A stretch of DNA of 48,562 nucleotides from Prorocentrum cordatum. Taxonomy: Eukaryota; Sar; Dinophyceae; Prorocentrales; Prorocentraceae. Positions 30,424 through 40,839 of this stretch are shown here, in pieces. The DNA lies in assembly GCA_963575745.1 (NCBI GenBank), contig CAUYUJ010003681.1:191501-240062 (forward strand), given 5' to 3'. Position 1 is the first letter of the stretch, and every line of letters begins with the position of its first letter. The notes under the pieces are model-generated. The model did no database searches. It worked only from the letters and a program-made list of their open reading frames with translations, and was not told the origin of the DNA. A program made the translations under genes and the position numbers.

Positions 30424-30570
30424 GCGGGCGTGCCAGTCGCGAGCGACGCCGGCGCCCCGATCCAGGCGCACTGAGGAAAAGAGGAGCTTCGAGCTTCGAC
30501 CTCTCTCACCCCACCCTCCGTCCTCTGTCTTCGGCGGGCGGGGGGGGTATCACATGTGCAACAAGTTATC
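30424..30570 (+). repeat. Split direct repeat B2 (right terminus)
   Basis: 147 bp, identical by eye to B1. It ends the element at AAGTTATC, with unrelated sequence CTAACGCGG following. Confidence 0.92.
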
Positions 30571-31310
30571 CTAACGCGGAAGCATGAGGAGGCGTTGGCG
30601 GATGGCAGGGTGAGCAGCCCAATGCGCAAGCATGTGATCAATCGTTCAAGTAATCCAGCATCCAGGCGCACGCATCAGCATGCACGCAGCCAAACGCGCA
30701 ATGCAGCTATCAGACACGCCATCGCACACGCATGCAATATGCTTACTTTGCACACGCAGGCACCAGCAATATTGCACGCAGGCACATAGGCAAGCAAGCC
30801 TGCGCGCAGCCAGTAGGGGAACTCCACAGGTAGCCCCAGGCCAACCAATTTGCAAGCACATATGCACACCCAGCGGCAAACCAGTGGGCAAACGCACAGG
30901 CAACCCACAGGCAGACCCACGGGCACGTCTATCAGGAGTCCGCTCCACTGGGCCACGGCATCTTTCCAAATGTGTCCAGCCAACATACATTTTAGACGCT
31001 TCGCGTATCCCCACCAGCCACCCTGGTACTCTTGCAGTTCCGTGGGTGCCTACGCCCCTGCATTCAATTCATTCGTGGCTTGCAGACCCTGGCAGCCGAC
31101 CACCCTGGCAGCAAGCATATCCTTGCAGCGCGTTGCACGCGTGCACCCTGGCAATGCAGCTTCCCAGCAGTTGCCGTCAGCCCCCCTCCACTCGCCGGCC
31201 TGCCCGCCGAGGTGCTGCGTGAGGCTCCGGCCAACCGCTTTAGGTGAATTCGTTTTTGCGCGGCCCGCTCTGACTGGACTCGCCGCTGGCGCTCTCGCCT
31301 GCGGCCGCTG
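30571..31310. other. No gene seen; degenerate GCA/CAAGC-rich repeats
   Basis: Loose, strongly diverged short units of the GCAAGCA / CAGGCA type (30600-31170). Similar composition occurs left of the DIRS element at 22190-22340, so the element may have inserted into such a tract. No coding evidence. Confidence 0.5.
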
Positions 31311-31369
31311 ACTAAAAAATATCCCAACCAGCCCATCCAGAAACGACGCCCAGGCAAGTAGAGGGCCGT

Positions 31370-31525
31370 CCTGAGGGACTCTTGGGCGCCCTGGGTGCCT
31401 CGGGGGGGCCTCTTTGGGCCGCGTGGCCTCCTGGGGGCCTCTTGGGGGCCTCTTGGGGCCATCTTGGGGCCATCTTGGGACCTCTTGGGGCCTCCTGGGC
31501 GCTTCTTGGGGCCATCTTGGAGGAG
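31370..31525. repeat. CTTGGGGCC minisatellite, same family as 18.44-19.14 kb
   Basis: Degenerate CCTCTTGGGGGCCTCTTGG and CCATCTTGGGGCC units. Downstream at 31601 the core ATCAATGATTTTGGC recurs, as at 18957. Confidence 0.8.
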
Positions 31526-31799
31526 ATCGATCAAACAAGAGGAGAACTTTAATGAGGGTCCCCCCCATCAGGAGGCCAACATGGGGCCCAAACCTTAGTA
31601 CAATCAATGATTTTGGCTTCCTCGCCGAGGCCGTTTTGGACGCCCTGGCACCTCGCGACACCTCCCGTCCAGGTCTCGGGGAGGGGGGAGGGGGAGGGAT
31701 AAACCTTTCCCCGAAGGGGACGAAGGAGGGGTGTAAGAGGAAACTCCCGCAACCACCGACGCCCAGGGGGCTGGTGGGATTCGATTGTGCGCCCGTGTT

Positions 31800-32310
31800 G
31801 GTTGGTCGTGTTCCCAACCCCCAAGATGGCCCAAGATGGCCCAAGATGTTCTCAAGAAGGCCTGAAGACGGCCCAAGAGTGGCCAGGATGATTTCGAGAC
31901 GGCCCAATAGGGCCCCCAAGACCCCCCGCACAGCTCCACGATGAACCCCAACTGGTTTCAAGATGCCACAACCACTGATTTGGTGCTGAGGCTTCGAAGG
32001 TTGTGGAAACACTTGCGCTTTCGCGTCTGAGGGTTTCCAGGACGGCCCAAGAAGCCCCCGAGATCGCACCGGGACGGCCCAAGATGCGCTGAGGAGAGGC
32101 CCCCACGACGACCCATCAAACCCCTAAGAGTCTACGGCGATACCCCAAGACGGCCCAAGAAACCCCTAAGACAGCCAAACAAGTCTCGAAAAGGACCCCA
32201 AGATGCCCGAATACGCGTCCAGAAGGCCCCGAATTCGCCCCAAAGTTCCCCCAGACGGCCCACATCCTGTCAAGACGCCCCAGGAGGGCTCCAAGAGAAC
32301 TCGCAAGAGG
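31800..32310. repeat. CCCAAGATGG minisatellite, inverted orientation of the same family
   Basis: Units such as GGCCCAAGATGGCCCAAGAT and CCCCAAGACGGCCC are the reverse complement of the 31370-31525 units, so the two blocks flank the conserved core in inverted arrangement. Confidence 0.8.
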
Positions 32311-32860
32311 ACTTTAATCAGTCCAAGTCATTGTTTTCCGCGCAGCGCGCGGCGGCAATTTTCGATTCACGCAGCTGCGTGAATGCCAGTTTACCTTGTT
32401 CTCCCCCCCAATATACCAGCCCTCCTTTGATCGGGGCGTTGGCATTGGGTACAATGCGTTGAGTAGACCCTCTCCACAAACAGGCCCCCCCCGGCGAGCC
32501 TTTCCAGCACAGGGGTATCCAACTCATTTCGCAATGGTCCAAAAGTGTAGAACGACTTTTGTAGAACGGCTTCTGGGTTCTGCGTATATGCCCGCGAGGG
32601 TGCCGCCCCTCAAGGAGCGACTGGTGCGGCTCGGCGGCCTCCGCGCCGTGGATGCCTGCGTCTCCGCCTGAGCGCGCGCCATCTCGCCTCCGCCTCGGCC
32701 GCCGCGCGGCAGTGCACCGCGCGCCCGTGCTGAGACGGGCCGGCGGCCAGCGATAACGCGGGCGCGGGGGAGGGGGGGGACTGGGAGGGAGAGAATCGCG
32801 GAAACGTGTACGGTCAGGAATTGGCGTATCGCTTTGCCAGCTCTGGCCCACCAAGCCTCG
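32311..32860. other. No gene established; possible exon end near 32671
   Basis: A + frame reading RVPPLKERLVRLGGLRAVDA ends with TGA at 32669-32671 and could be a terminal exon, but no splice partner or family was recognised. The rest is GC-rich and without features. Confidence 0.3.
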
Positions 32861-32888
32861 GCGCGACACGCTCACCACGTCCCGGTCC

Positions 32889-33010
32889 CGGAACGTCAAC
32901 GTCAGCGTCCCGAGCTTTTCCGAGCTTCCCGGCCCGCGGAGCGGAGCGACACTCTCCGTGTTTGCAGGGCATAGCGTGTCGCCAGCTGCCGCCGCCGCGA
33001 CACGCAAAGC
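32889..33010. repeat. Dispersed repeat, copy 2 (partner near 9.1 kb)
   Basis: Shares CCCGCGGAGCGGAGCGAC, GCGTGTCGCC and GCCGCCGCGACA with 9060-9190 in the same order and orientation. This copy has about 15 extra bases between the first two segments. Confidence 0.65.
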
Positions 33011-33099
33011 GAACGCTTATGGAGGCCGGGGGATTGTGGAGTGCCGTTGTGTTCCGGAGGAGTGCAAGAGTTGTCTTAGTCTTCTCCCCCTCTTCTTCA

Positions 33100-33275
33100 T
33101 CATCATTAATATTATTATGAATATTATCATTATTATTAGTATCATTATTATTAATCTTATTAGTATTATTATTACTATTATTTTTATATATGTGTATATA
33201 TACATATATACATACATATATATATATATGTGTGTATGTATATCTGTTTCTCTCTCTCTCTCTCTCTCTCTCTTT
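33100..33275. repeat. (ATT)n, TA and (CT)n microsatellites
   Basis: ATTATT-type triplets (33108-33182), then TATA/TACATA (33183-33245), then CT repeats (33248-33275). Confidence 0.9.
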
Positions 33276-33489
33276 CTCACTAGTTTATGCTTTTCTTTGT
33301 TTATCTCTCTCTGTCTCACTATATCTATCCCCCTTTTCTTTTGTTTCCTCTCTTCCTCTGTCTCCCATCTCCCTCTTAAGCTATACCATCAGCTTGCCAG
33401 CATCTTCACTAGTCAGCTCAATCTGCCATTCGTCGGCCATCTTTGCCTGTTTAGTCCTGGTAACTTCTGGCACGCCCTTGTAATGCTGT

Positions 33490-34390
33490 CCGCGCCTTGC
33501 CAAGATTTGGTAAGCCCTGGGAAAGTTCTGCTAAGCTTTACTAAGCCATGCCCAGCCTTGCTAAGCTCTGCCAAGATCTACTTGGCCCTGCTACGCAGTG
33601 GTGAGCTTTTGTTTGCCCTGCTAAACCTACTGAGCGATGCTACGCTTTACGCTATGCTCGTCCCTGTAAAGCTCTGAGAACTTGTTTTGAGCCCTGGTAA
33701 ATCCTGATAAGCCCCTAGGCACTAATAAATGTTGCCACGCTCTGTTCAGCCCCGGCAAGCTCTGCGACGCCCTGCTAAGCCTTGGTAATCCTTGCTAAGC
33801 CCTGGTAATGGCTGTTAGACCCTTGCTAAGCCTTGCTACGCCTTGCTCGTACTTGACAGGCTTTGCTGAGCCCTGCCAAGCTTCAGAAAAGCGTTCTAAG
33901 TTCAGCTGAGTTTTGCTGAGCCCTGCTTAGACTTGGTATGCCGTGCTAAGCCCCAAGACCTACTGAGCCCTGCTAAACAATGGTAAGCCCTGGCAAGCTT
34001 TGCGAAGCCCTGCAAAGCGCTGGTAAACCCTGCTAAGGTTTGTTATCATTTGGTAAGTTTTGCAAAGCCCTGCTACGATTGGTCAGTTTTTCAATGCCCT
34101 ACTGAGCCTTGCTCAGCCCTGCTAAGCCTTGCTGGGCCTTGTTCGGCCTTTGCACGCATTGCAAAGCCCTGCTGGACCTAGCGAAGTCTTCACCCCTGCT
34201 GAGCGTTGCTGAACCTTGCCAAGCAATGCTGAGACTTGCAAATCCATCCAAAGTCCTTGTATACCTTGCTTGCTATGCCCTGCTGAACCTGCTAAGCACA
34301 GCTAAGTCCTGACAACGTGTGCTAAATTTGGTGAACGTCGACCCTGCTAGGCCATGTTCAGCTCTGCTAAGATTTATTGCTCCCTGGCAA
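33490..34390. repeat. Degenerate ~11-12-bp GCTAAGCCCTG minisatellite
   Basis: Dense recurrence of GCTAAGCC, GCCCTGCTAA, CTTGCTAAGC and CCTGGTAA over about 0.9 kb with no fixed register. No gene. Confidence 0.85.
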
Positions 34391-34416
34391 TATATGCCGA
34401 ACGCTGGTAAGCCTTC

Positions 34417-34795
34417 CGGGCCCCCAGCGCACCCCCACGGACCATTTCCGGCGCTGCATCGGGCGCACCGGGCGCGCCTGGCGTGTCCCAACCCAGCGCA
34501 CTCGCTCGAGACATCCTTTCAAAATCGCCACACGGGCCCCCAGGGCACCCCCAGGGACAATTTTTGGCGCTGCACGTGGCGCACCGGGCGCGCCGGGCGT
34601 GTCCCAACCCGGCGCCCTTGCTCGAGACATCCTTGCAAAATCGCCACACGGGTCCCCCGCGCAGGGACAAGTTCTGGCGCTGCACTGGGCGCACCGGGCG
34701 CGCCAGGCGTGTCCCAACCCGGCCCCTTCGCTCGAGACATCCTTGCAAAATCGCCACACGGGCCCCCAGCGCACCCCCAGGGGCCTCCAGGTGAT
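34417..34795. repeat. 110-117-bp tandem repeat (about 3.3 units)
   Basis: GTCCCAACCC occurs at 34484, 34601 and 34711. Each unit also has GGCGCACCGGGCGCGCC, CTCGAGACATCCTT and CAAAATCGCCACACGGG. The last segments are related to the - strand of 19129-19170. Open frames with a ~37-residue period are by-products. Confidence 0.92.
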
Positions 34796-34799
34796 CCCC

Positions 34800-35830
34800 G
34801 CCCGCCCGATCCTCACCCTCCTTGATCTTCATTCTCCTCATCCTCACTCTCCCGATCCTCACCCGCCGCACCAACGCCACCCGCTCATTCTCACCATCGT
34901 CATCGAGCACAGGCGCACGCGCCTTTTCTCTATATAAAGAAATTCCCGATCAACCGCAGAGCGGCCGGCTAGTAATCGCTCTCTCTCTTCTTCGTTCTTC
35001 TCCTACCCACGTTCTCCCTCCGACGCCCCGTCCTCCCCCTCGGACCCTCCTCCCAGATGAGCCTTCGAATCGTGGAGGAAGCTGCGACAGAGTCGGTTGG
35101 GCGACGGAGGTGGAGGTGAGGAAGAGAGGGGAGCAGACGCATGGAGTATGGAGGCGGAAGGAGAGCAGGGGAACGGGGGACTGGCGGAAGAGCGAGGAGG
35201 GAGGAGGACGATGAGGAAGGGGATGGCGAATGGGCGGAGGAGGGAAGGTGGGCGGAAAGAAGAGGCGGAGGGAGTTAGACGAAGGTCCGCATGGGGCAGA
35301 CTGGCCCCAATACCCCACAGCCCAAGAGAGTACAGTGCGATCCGAGGAGCGGGCGGCAACCGGGAGGCATATCGGCGTGTGCGGTGAGCCCCGCCTATGC
35401 CTCCGAGCCGCCGCGGAGGGGCCTGAGATGTCAGGACCTCCCGCCCTGCTCGCGACCTGGTGACCCTCGCCTGGTCAGCGTGATGGGGTGCGTTCCCACC
35501 CGCAGCTGGACTTCGCCTCTAATGCCACCTGCCAGCTCCCTCCTCAAAGCCACGGCGCTGGAGCAAGGACCACGCTGGGCTCCGGAGGGCTCCGGTCCTC
35601 GGGTCGCTCCCTATAGACTCCGGTCGGGGCGCCTCTCTCCGTGGCCGAGGCTCGCCGTGGCCAGAGCAGCCCCTTCGTTCCTTGTCTGAAGTTCCCTATG
35701 GCAGCACGTTGGCCGAAGACTCCTTCGCTCCTCGGTGCCCGCAGCGTGGTGCTTGCAGCGCCGCCGCGTCGGGGGGGCACGGCACCGCGCGCCGCCGCAT
35801 CGCGAACGGCCGCGCTGCAGCAGCCGCCAG
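34800..35830. other. No gene seen; upstream region of the EF-hand gene
   Basis: Purine-rich and GC-rich stretches (35100-35270) with chance frames. The reading frame of the EF-hand exon is open back to 35641, but the protein upstream of 35833 has no recognisable feature. TATATAAAG near 34931 is probably incidental. Confidence 0.5.
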
Positions 35831-35832
35831 CC

Positions 35833-38800
35833 ATGGGCCGCTGCTGGGCTGGCCGCCTTCCCATGGCCAGCCTGGTCTTGCTGGCGAGCTCCGCGCCGTG
35901 GGCGATGGGCCAGGATGAGAAGAAGCCGCCGAAGGATTCCGACCTCGCGGAGTTCAAGAGGGACTTCGAGGACTTTGACGTCAACAAGGACAGTCAGATC
36001 GATGCGCAGGAGGTGCGGCAGCAGTTCAAAGGGGACCTGGACCCAAAGGAGCGCCCGCGCGGGTTGGGACGGAGGAAGGGGAGGGGGAGGAGGGGCAAGG
36101 GGAGAAGGGGGAGGGGGAAGGAGTAGGGATGGAATGGGGAGGAGCTTTGAAGGGCGATGTGGAAAAATAATGGGTATAAAGGGAGGAAAGGTCATAGGCG
36201 GGAGGGGACCGTGGGTTGGGACCCCGGCGTTGGGAGTCTGCCGCCATGGGCGTTGAAAATGATTTCCGCTCGTGGGCAGCTTGCGGGGTGCCCCATCCCG
36301 AAACAGGCTCCACATCCCTCAGCGCCTACTGAGGAGAAGCACGGCATGAACGGTATGTTCTCCTGCTGTTTCGATTGCGAGCTGCGGCCGTCATTGCCCG
36401 CTGGTCGGACGATGAATCCCCACGCCTGCAGGCAGAGCAGTCGTTCCCCTAGCTGCGCTGCCCCGCACGCCGACCAACGGTTTTTGAGAAGCGAGATGGC
36501 AATGGGAAGTTCATGGTGATTGAACTGAATGCTGTCTGACTGTCGGACAGCTTGGGCAAAAAGGGGGGCCAGGATTGGCGACTTGCCCAATAATGTAGCA
36601 CCCCCTTCGCATTCTGGATAGTGCAAGAAGTCGGACTGGTGCCGACCCAAGGAGCGACCCAGCCTGTGAATCGATATTCACTGATGACCGACCATGATCC
36701 GTTCTCTCACGTCCTAACACAACGCTGTTGACGGGTCCCTTTGAGGCGGCATGCTCTCCCCACGATTCCTCAGTTCGGGGCTTCGAAACCTGTGGTTGGA
36801 CGACCAGAGCAGGGCGGGCAAGGTCAGCAGACTTAATCCTTCTGCCTCGCAGCCACGCCCGGCTGCCAGTGCTCGGCTTCCAATCCTGGCAGCCCTTGGA
36901 GAGAGACATGCGTGACAAAATGAATGCGAGCCATGGCGTAAACTTGAGTCGTAGCGGGCATTGCCGAAAATGTTCTCCGGCTTCTACCCACGCGGCAGCA
37001 ATCAATAATCTAACCAGGAAGACGGGCGTAACACATCTGGCTCCTCAGCCTCCAGCATCAAGTCGTGGTGGCCATGCGCGCGAGGACGCTTCCAGTCAGC
37101 ATGCTCTCCCTGCGGCATGGACCAGATCTTCCCGACGTGGCAAGCCCAGGGAGAGCCTGGCGGAGGCACCATGCGTCCGACATCGTCGGTGCATCACGCC
37201 GCGCGGCCCCCCCAGGCAATGCGCCGGCCGCCTGCCCGGCCTTTCACAAAGGCGGCCCTGTACGACACAGCGACTGTGGATTGCCCACTCTCCGGCGATG
37301 TTTTTCTCCCCCAGCCCCCCGACCTCTCCGCTCAGGAGAGGGGGGGAACACTCTGGGATACACCCCAGGGGGAAGTTCTTCGGACGCACCCCATACCGAG
37401 GATGGACGCCCCCCCCCCCTCGTATACCACAGGGTTGGGCCACAAATCACGAGTCCATGCGAAAACCCCGCGAAGCCTAGGATAGGGGTCGACATATCCC
37501 CTGTCACCCAAGACAGTCAAAGCGCGCAGGAACGATGAGCGATGTTGCAGGGTTGCCCTTGCCACCTTCCCCTTCGGCCCCTCCTTGGCCACTTTCACTC
37601 CCCCTCCTCGCTCGCAAAACGTCAGCATGACCTTCAAAGGCCCTTTGCGTCCTTTCCGAGCACCCTTATGATACGTTTCGATTGTATTGGCTTGTGCCCT
37701 GAGTTGCAGCCTTCTCTGAACGGGATTCCACACTGCTGGTAAAATTGTGTGGGCCCTCCGGAGGACTCCACAGCGGTGGGCGGCTTGGCGGCCGTAATCT
37801 TGGCTCTCGGTGGAGAGGAGGAAGAGGACGGTGGTGACCAAGGAGAAGAAAACACCATCCACTCCCGGTATTTGGTACTGCGTGCGGCCTGCTACCCGTT
37901 GTCCTGGCCTTCAGAGGAGTGGGAGAGGAGGAAGACGGTCGGTGATGAAAGTGATGGCAAGCTCAGGACCGCCTCTTTGCTCATACTCGCGGCATCGGTT
38001 GCCAGCAGTGTGGGCATCGCTTTGGCACTGACGCATGCGGTACAGGACCATTGATCACTTGGTTCGCACAGCTCCTTGAGACACGGCGCTGCATCTGACA
38101 CGGCATTGCATCAGACAGTTTCTAGCACTCGACAGTGCCGCCCACCTCCATGGCCATGACCAGTCGGACCCGGCTCCCGAGCCTCGCGAAGCCCTCCGTG
38201 GAAAGCCAGTGAAAGGCACAACTCTCCGCGTGTATGCTTGGGCCGCTTTGGGGCAGAGTGTGCCCCACCCTCTTTCGCCGAATTACTTGCTCTTGATGAG
38301 CTGGCACATCCACGGCGGGATTACGCGGTGGACATGGCGCCCACAAGGCCTGTCGAATGCAGGCGAGCCTCGTGAGTGCGTCGGGTCACCGCGGACAGCT
38401 GGACGAGCCCGTGGTGGTACTGTTCGATTGTGGTGCACCACCACTCCTCAGTGTGTTGGACCCCGCCGGAGTGCTGGACCTTTGCCGTGGGGGCGCACCC
38501 TTGTCGGGGCACAACGCCGAACACGTCGGAGCTGATGAGGGCATCACCGAAGCATCTCTCGGCGAGCACTCGCCCTGGCTCGCGGTCTCCACCTTCTCTC
38601 GCCCCAGCGCGTTGCACGTGACCGACAGAGCTGGCGGGCGAGGGCAGGAGGAAGAGCGGGGGGGGAGAGGCGAGCGGACGGAGTGGGAGAGGGACGGGGG
38701 ACGGGGAAAGGGGAGGGGGGGGGGGGGAAACAGAGTTGGCAAAGGAGAGGGCGCGGGTCAGAGGCAGCAAAGATTGTTGACTGTGCCAAGGGTTCAGCAC

Positions 38801-39346
38801 CAACATTTTCGGCGCAGAGCTAGCCGTGCAAAGGGCATCACTGTATGGGCGCGCCCTTTGCGTTAACTGTGCGGCGGTGTCTCTCTTTCCCGCCGCGGCC
38901 ATCTTGGACGTCCCCGCCGCCCGCCGCCGTCCTGAGACCTGGGGCTCGGTCGTCGCCTGGTTCTCGGTCTAGTAGCTGGTCGTGGAGGGTCCGCAGGACG
39001 CGTTCGCAGACGCTGCCCGTACCCTGCCCACGTGTCCATACATCGGAAACGTCGGATTGTTCTTTGATCCGCTTGGGTCGAGGCCGCCCACCTTGCTGTT
39101 CTGGGAGCCGCGTCTACATTTTAGTCCGCGTCTCCCCCGTGCATCACCGTGTTCTCACGCGGCCTTCCCATGCTGACTTCTGGTTGTGGCAGTCTGCGTC
39201 GTCGTTCCCCTTCATGTGCCCCCCAGTCTCCTCGATGTCCGCAGGAGCTGCACCAGTTCTTCATCGACGTGGACAAGGACAGCAGCGGCACCGTGACCCT
39301 GAGCGAGTACGTGGACTACGCCGTGACGCTCCAGGGCACACAGTAG
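35833..39346 (+). CDS. Small secreted or ER-lumenal EF-hand calcium-binding protein (two exons)
   Basis: Exon 1 (35833-36048, 72 codons) begins at an ATG giving a good signal peptide (MASLVLLASSAPWAMG, cleavage likely before QDEKK), then DLAEFKRDFEDF and the EF-hand loop DVNKDSQIDAQE. Exon 2 (39245-39346) begins ELHQFFIDV, has the second loop DKDSSGTVTLSE and ends VTLQGTQ at TAG 39344-39346. Joined in phase 0, DLDPK-ELHQFF reads naturally and gives about 105 residues with a paired EF-hand. Loop 1 has Ser at the usual Gly position 6; loop 2 is canonical. An in-frame ATG at 35641 is the alternative start, but it would bury the signal peptide. The specific function is unknown. Confidence 0.72.
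36049..39244 (+). other. 3.2-kb intron of the EF-hand gene, apparent GA-AG boundary
   Basis: The exon ends CCAAAG before GAGCGC; the intron ends TCCGCAG before GAGCTG. AGGAG is present at both junctions, so the exact cut may shift by three bases, but no GT donor fits the phase. The intron has no supported gene. It includes a small hairpin (GCTGTC...GACAGC, 36531-36551), purine-rich tracts near 36060-36130 and GGAGG-rich sequence at 38640-38740. Confidence 0.55.
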
Positions 39347-40018
39347 GACGGGAGGCGGCAGGCGAGCCTTGGCTATCCGGTCGCTCCGCAGGATCGTCCG
39401 GATCGGACACGGGCGTCCTCGCCGAGCCTCGGGAGTCCGCCAAGCTTCCCCAAAATGCCTCGCCGCTCGCGCGCACATAGCTCCGTGCTTTGCCCTCCTG
39501 CACCTCCTTCTCCTCCTGCTCCCTCACTTCTCCCTGCCCCCTCAACTCTCATCCCTGTCCACTGTTCACGCCCTTCTCGCCTTGCGCCTTCCCCCCCTCC
39601 TTTCCCTCCTTTCCCCCCCCCCCCCCCCGCTACTATTCTCCTCTCTTCGTCCTCTTCTACCAGTCACGATCCAGTAGCATGTGGCACGTGTGCAGTGCCA
39701 CTCACACGAGGCAGCTCGCAGTGGTCGCCCGTTGTGTCAACATGTTCACGGACACCTCGTATGTAGGCAATCACTCGAAGGATTGCCTGCCCCTCCAGTT
39801 GCCATGGCGTCTTAAGTTTGACGGTGCCTGTTTGTCCGCCCCGCGTCAAGAGCAGCATGCACGCTTGCAGTTGTCACTTTCCGAACCCTCGCCCATCACA
39901 TCGTGGGCCCAGCCCCGCCACCTGCTATCACGAGTTCTTTCTGGCGTCAGGTGTTGCCAATGTTGCGTCCAGGGCTGCGACGATATTGCGCGCTCTCGTC
40001 CTTCCCCTCGCAGGGTCC
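39347..40018. other. No gene seen
   Basis: Pyrimidine-rich stretch (39490-39660) with a C run, then unique-looking sequence. Open frames here lack recognisable motifs. Confidence 0.5.
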
Positions 40019-40205
40019 GTTTCGATCCGATCGATCCGATCCGATCTCGATTCCGACTGGCAGGATCCGATTCGATTCCGACATTCCGTCGGTCCAACAC
40101 GGTCGATGGTTGCATGGCGTTCGGTGTACATCTTGGCCTGGCCGATCCGATCCGACTGCGACTCTCGGGCGCTGCAGCCCCATCCAACGCGGATTCCGAC
40201 TCGAT
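40019..40205. repeat. GATCCGATTCGATTCCGAC short repeats
   Basis: Irregular recurrence of GATCCGAT, CGATTCCGAC and TCCGATTCGA over about 190 bases. Confidence 0.75.
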
Positions 40206-40287
40206 GATGGCTGATCTTGCTTCCTCCTTCTCTTCCTCCCATCCTCCTCCGCGTCCTTCCCTCGTCCTTTTTTGTTCTCGCCCTGCC

Positions 40288-40437
40288 GCGCTGGAGGAGG
40301 AGGAGGAGGATGAGGAGGAGGGGGAGAAGGAGGAGGAGGAGGAGGAGGAGGAAGAGGAGGAGCAGGAGAGAGGGAGGGGAAGTTGGAGCAGGAGCTTCTT
40401 TCTCTTCCTCCTCCTCCTCCTCCTCCTCCTCCACTTC
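40288..40437. repeat. (GGA)n followed by (CTC)n, an inverted simple-repeat pair
   Basis: GAG/GGA triplets (40290-40380) are followed by CTC/TCC triplets (40403-40435), so the two runs can pair as a long stem. Confidence 0.85.
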
Positions 40438-40721
40438 AGTCAGCGTCGGCCTGCCAGCCCCGCGGCGGGCGCGGCCGCGCCCCGCGCTGGCGCAGGTGAT
40501 GGCCTGGGGTGGCGATGGCCTGGGAAGATGACGGCTGGGCAGCGCAGGGCGCCTGGGGGACGCCCGACGACTGGAGACCTCCGGCGTTCGGAAGAAGGGG
40601 GGAGGACACGTTGTGTCGCGGCCCGGTCGCGCCCATACCATGGCGATCGCGCCGCACCCCCGCCCCGACGTGCACCACCCAGCTCCCCGGATAGCGACCG
40701 CTATCCGGAAACAATCCGGGG

Positions 40722-40832
40722 GACACTGGTCAGAGGAGGGGAACATTACGAGGGGGACATTGGTCAGAGGAGGGGGGCATTTGTCAGGGGGACTGCCGGG
40801 GGAGGAGGGGTGGACACTGGTCAGAGGAGGGG
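40722..40832. repeat. ACACTGGTCAGAGGAGGGG short tandem units
   Basis: ACACTGGTCAGAGGAGGGG, ACATTGGTCAGAGGAGGGG, CATTTGTCAG and ACACTGGTCAGAGGAGGGG recur with irregular spacing. Confidence 0.75.
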
Positions 40833-40839
40833 GAGGTAC

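Larger units (their letters stand above)
22483..30570 (+). mobile_element. DIRS-order tyrosine-recombinase retrotransposon with split direct repeats (Ngaro/PAT-like layout)
   Basis: The 8,088-bp element has the structure A1 (22483-23030), ORF1, RT/RNase H, tyrosine recombinase, B1 (29566-29712), A2 (29713-30257), a 166-bp spacer, and B2 (30424-30570). A1 and A2 differ by about four substitutions and three deleted bases; B1 and B2 appear identical. B1 and A2 touch without overlap. There is no TG...CA terminus and no integrase; a tyrosine recombinase follows the RNase H. No flanking target duplication is evident, as expected for recombinase-mediated insertion. High repeat identity suggests a recent copy, yet pol carries stops and frameshifts. 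Such elements are thought to replicate through a circular intermediate. Confidence 0.88.

Noticed and set aside
34921-34945. TATA-box promoter (TATATAAAG)
   Set aside because: Isolated AT-rich motif 0.9 kb from the nearest gene; dinoflagellate promoters are not known to use a standard TATA box.
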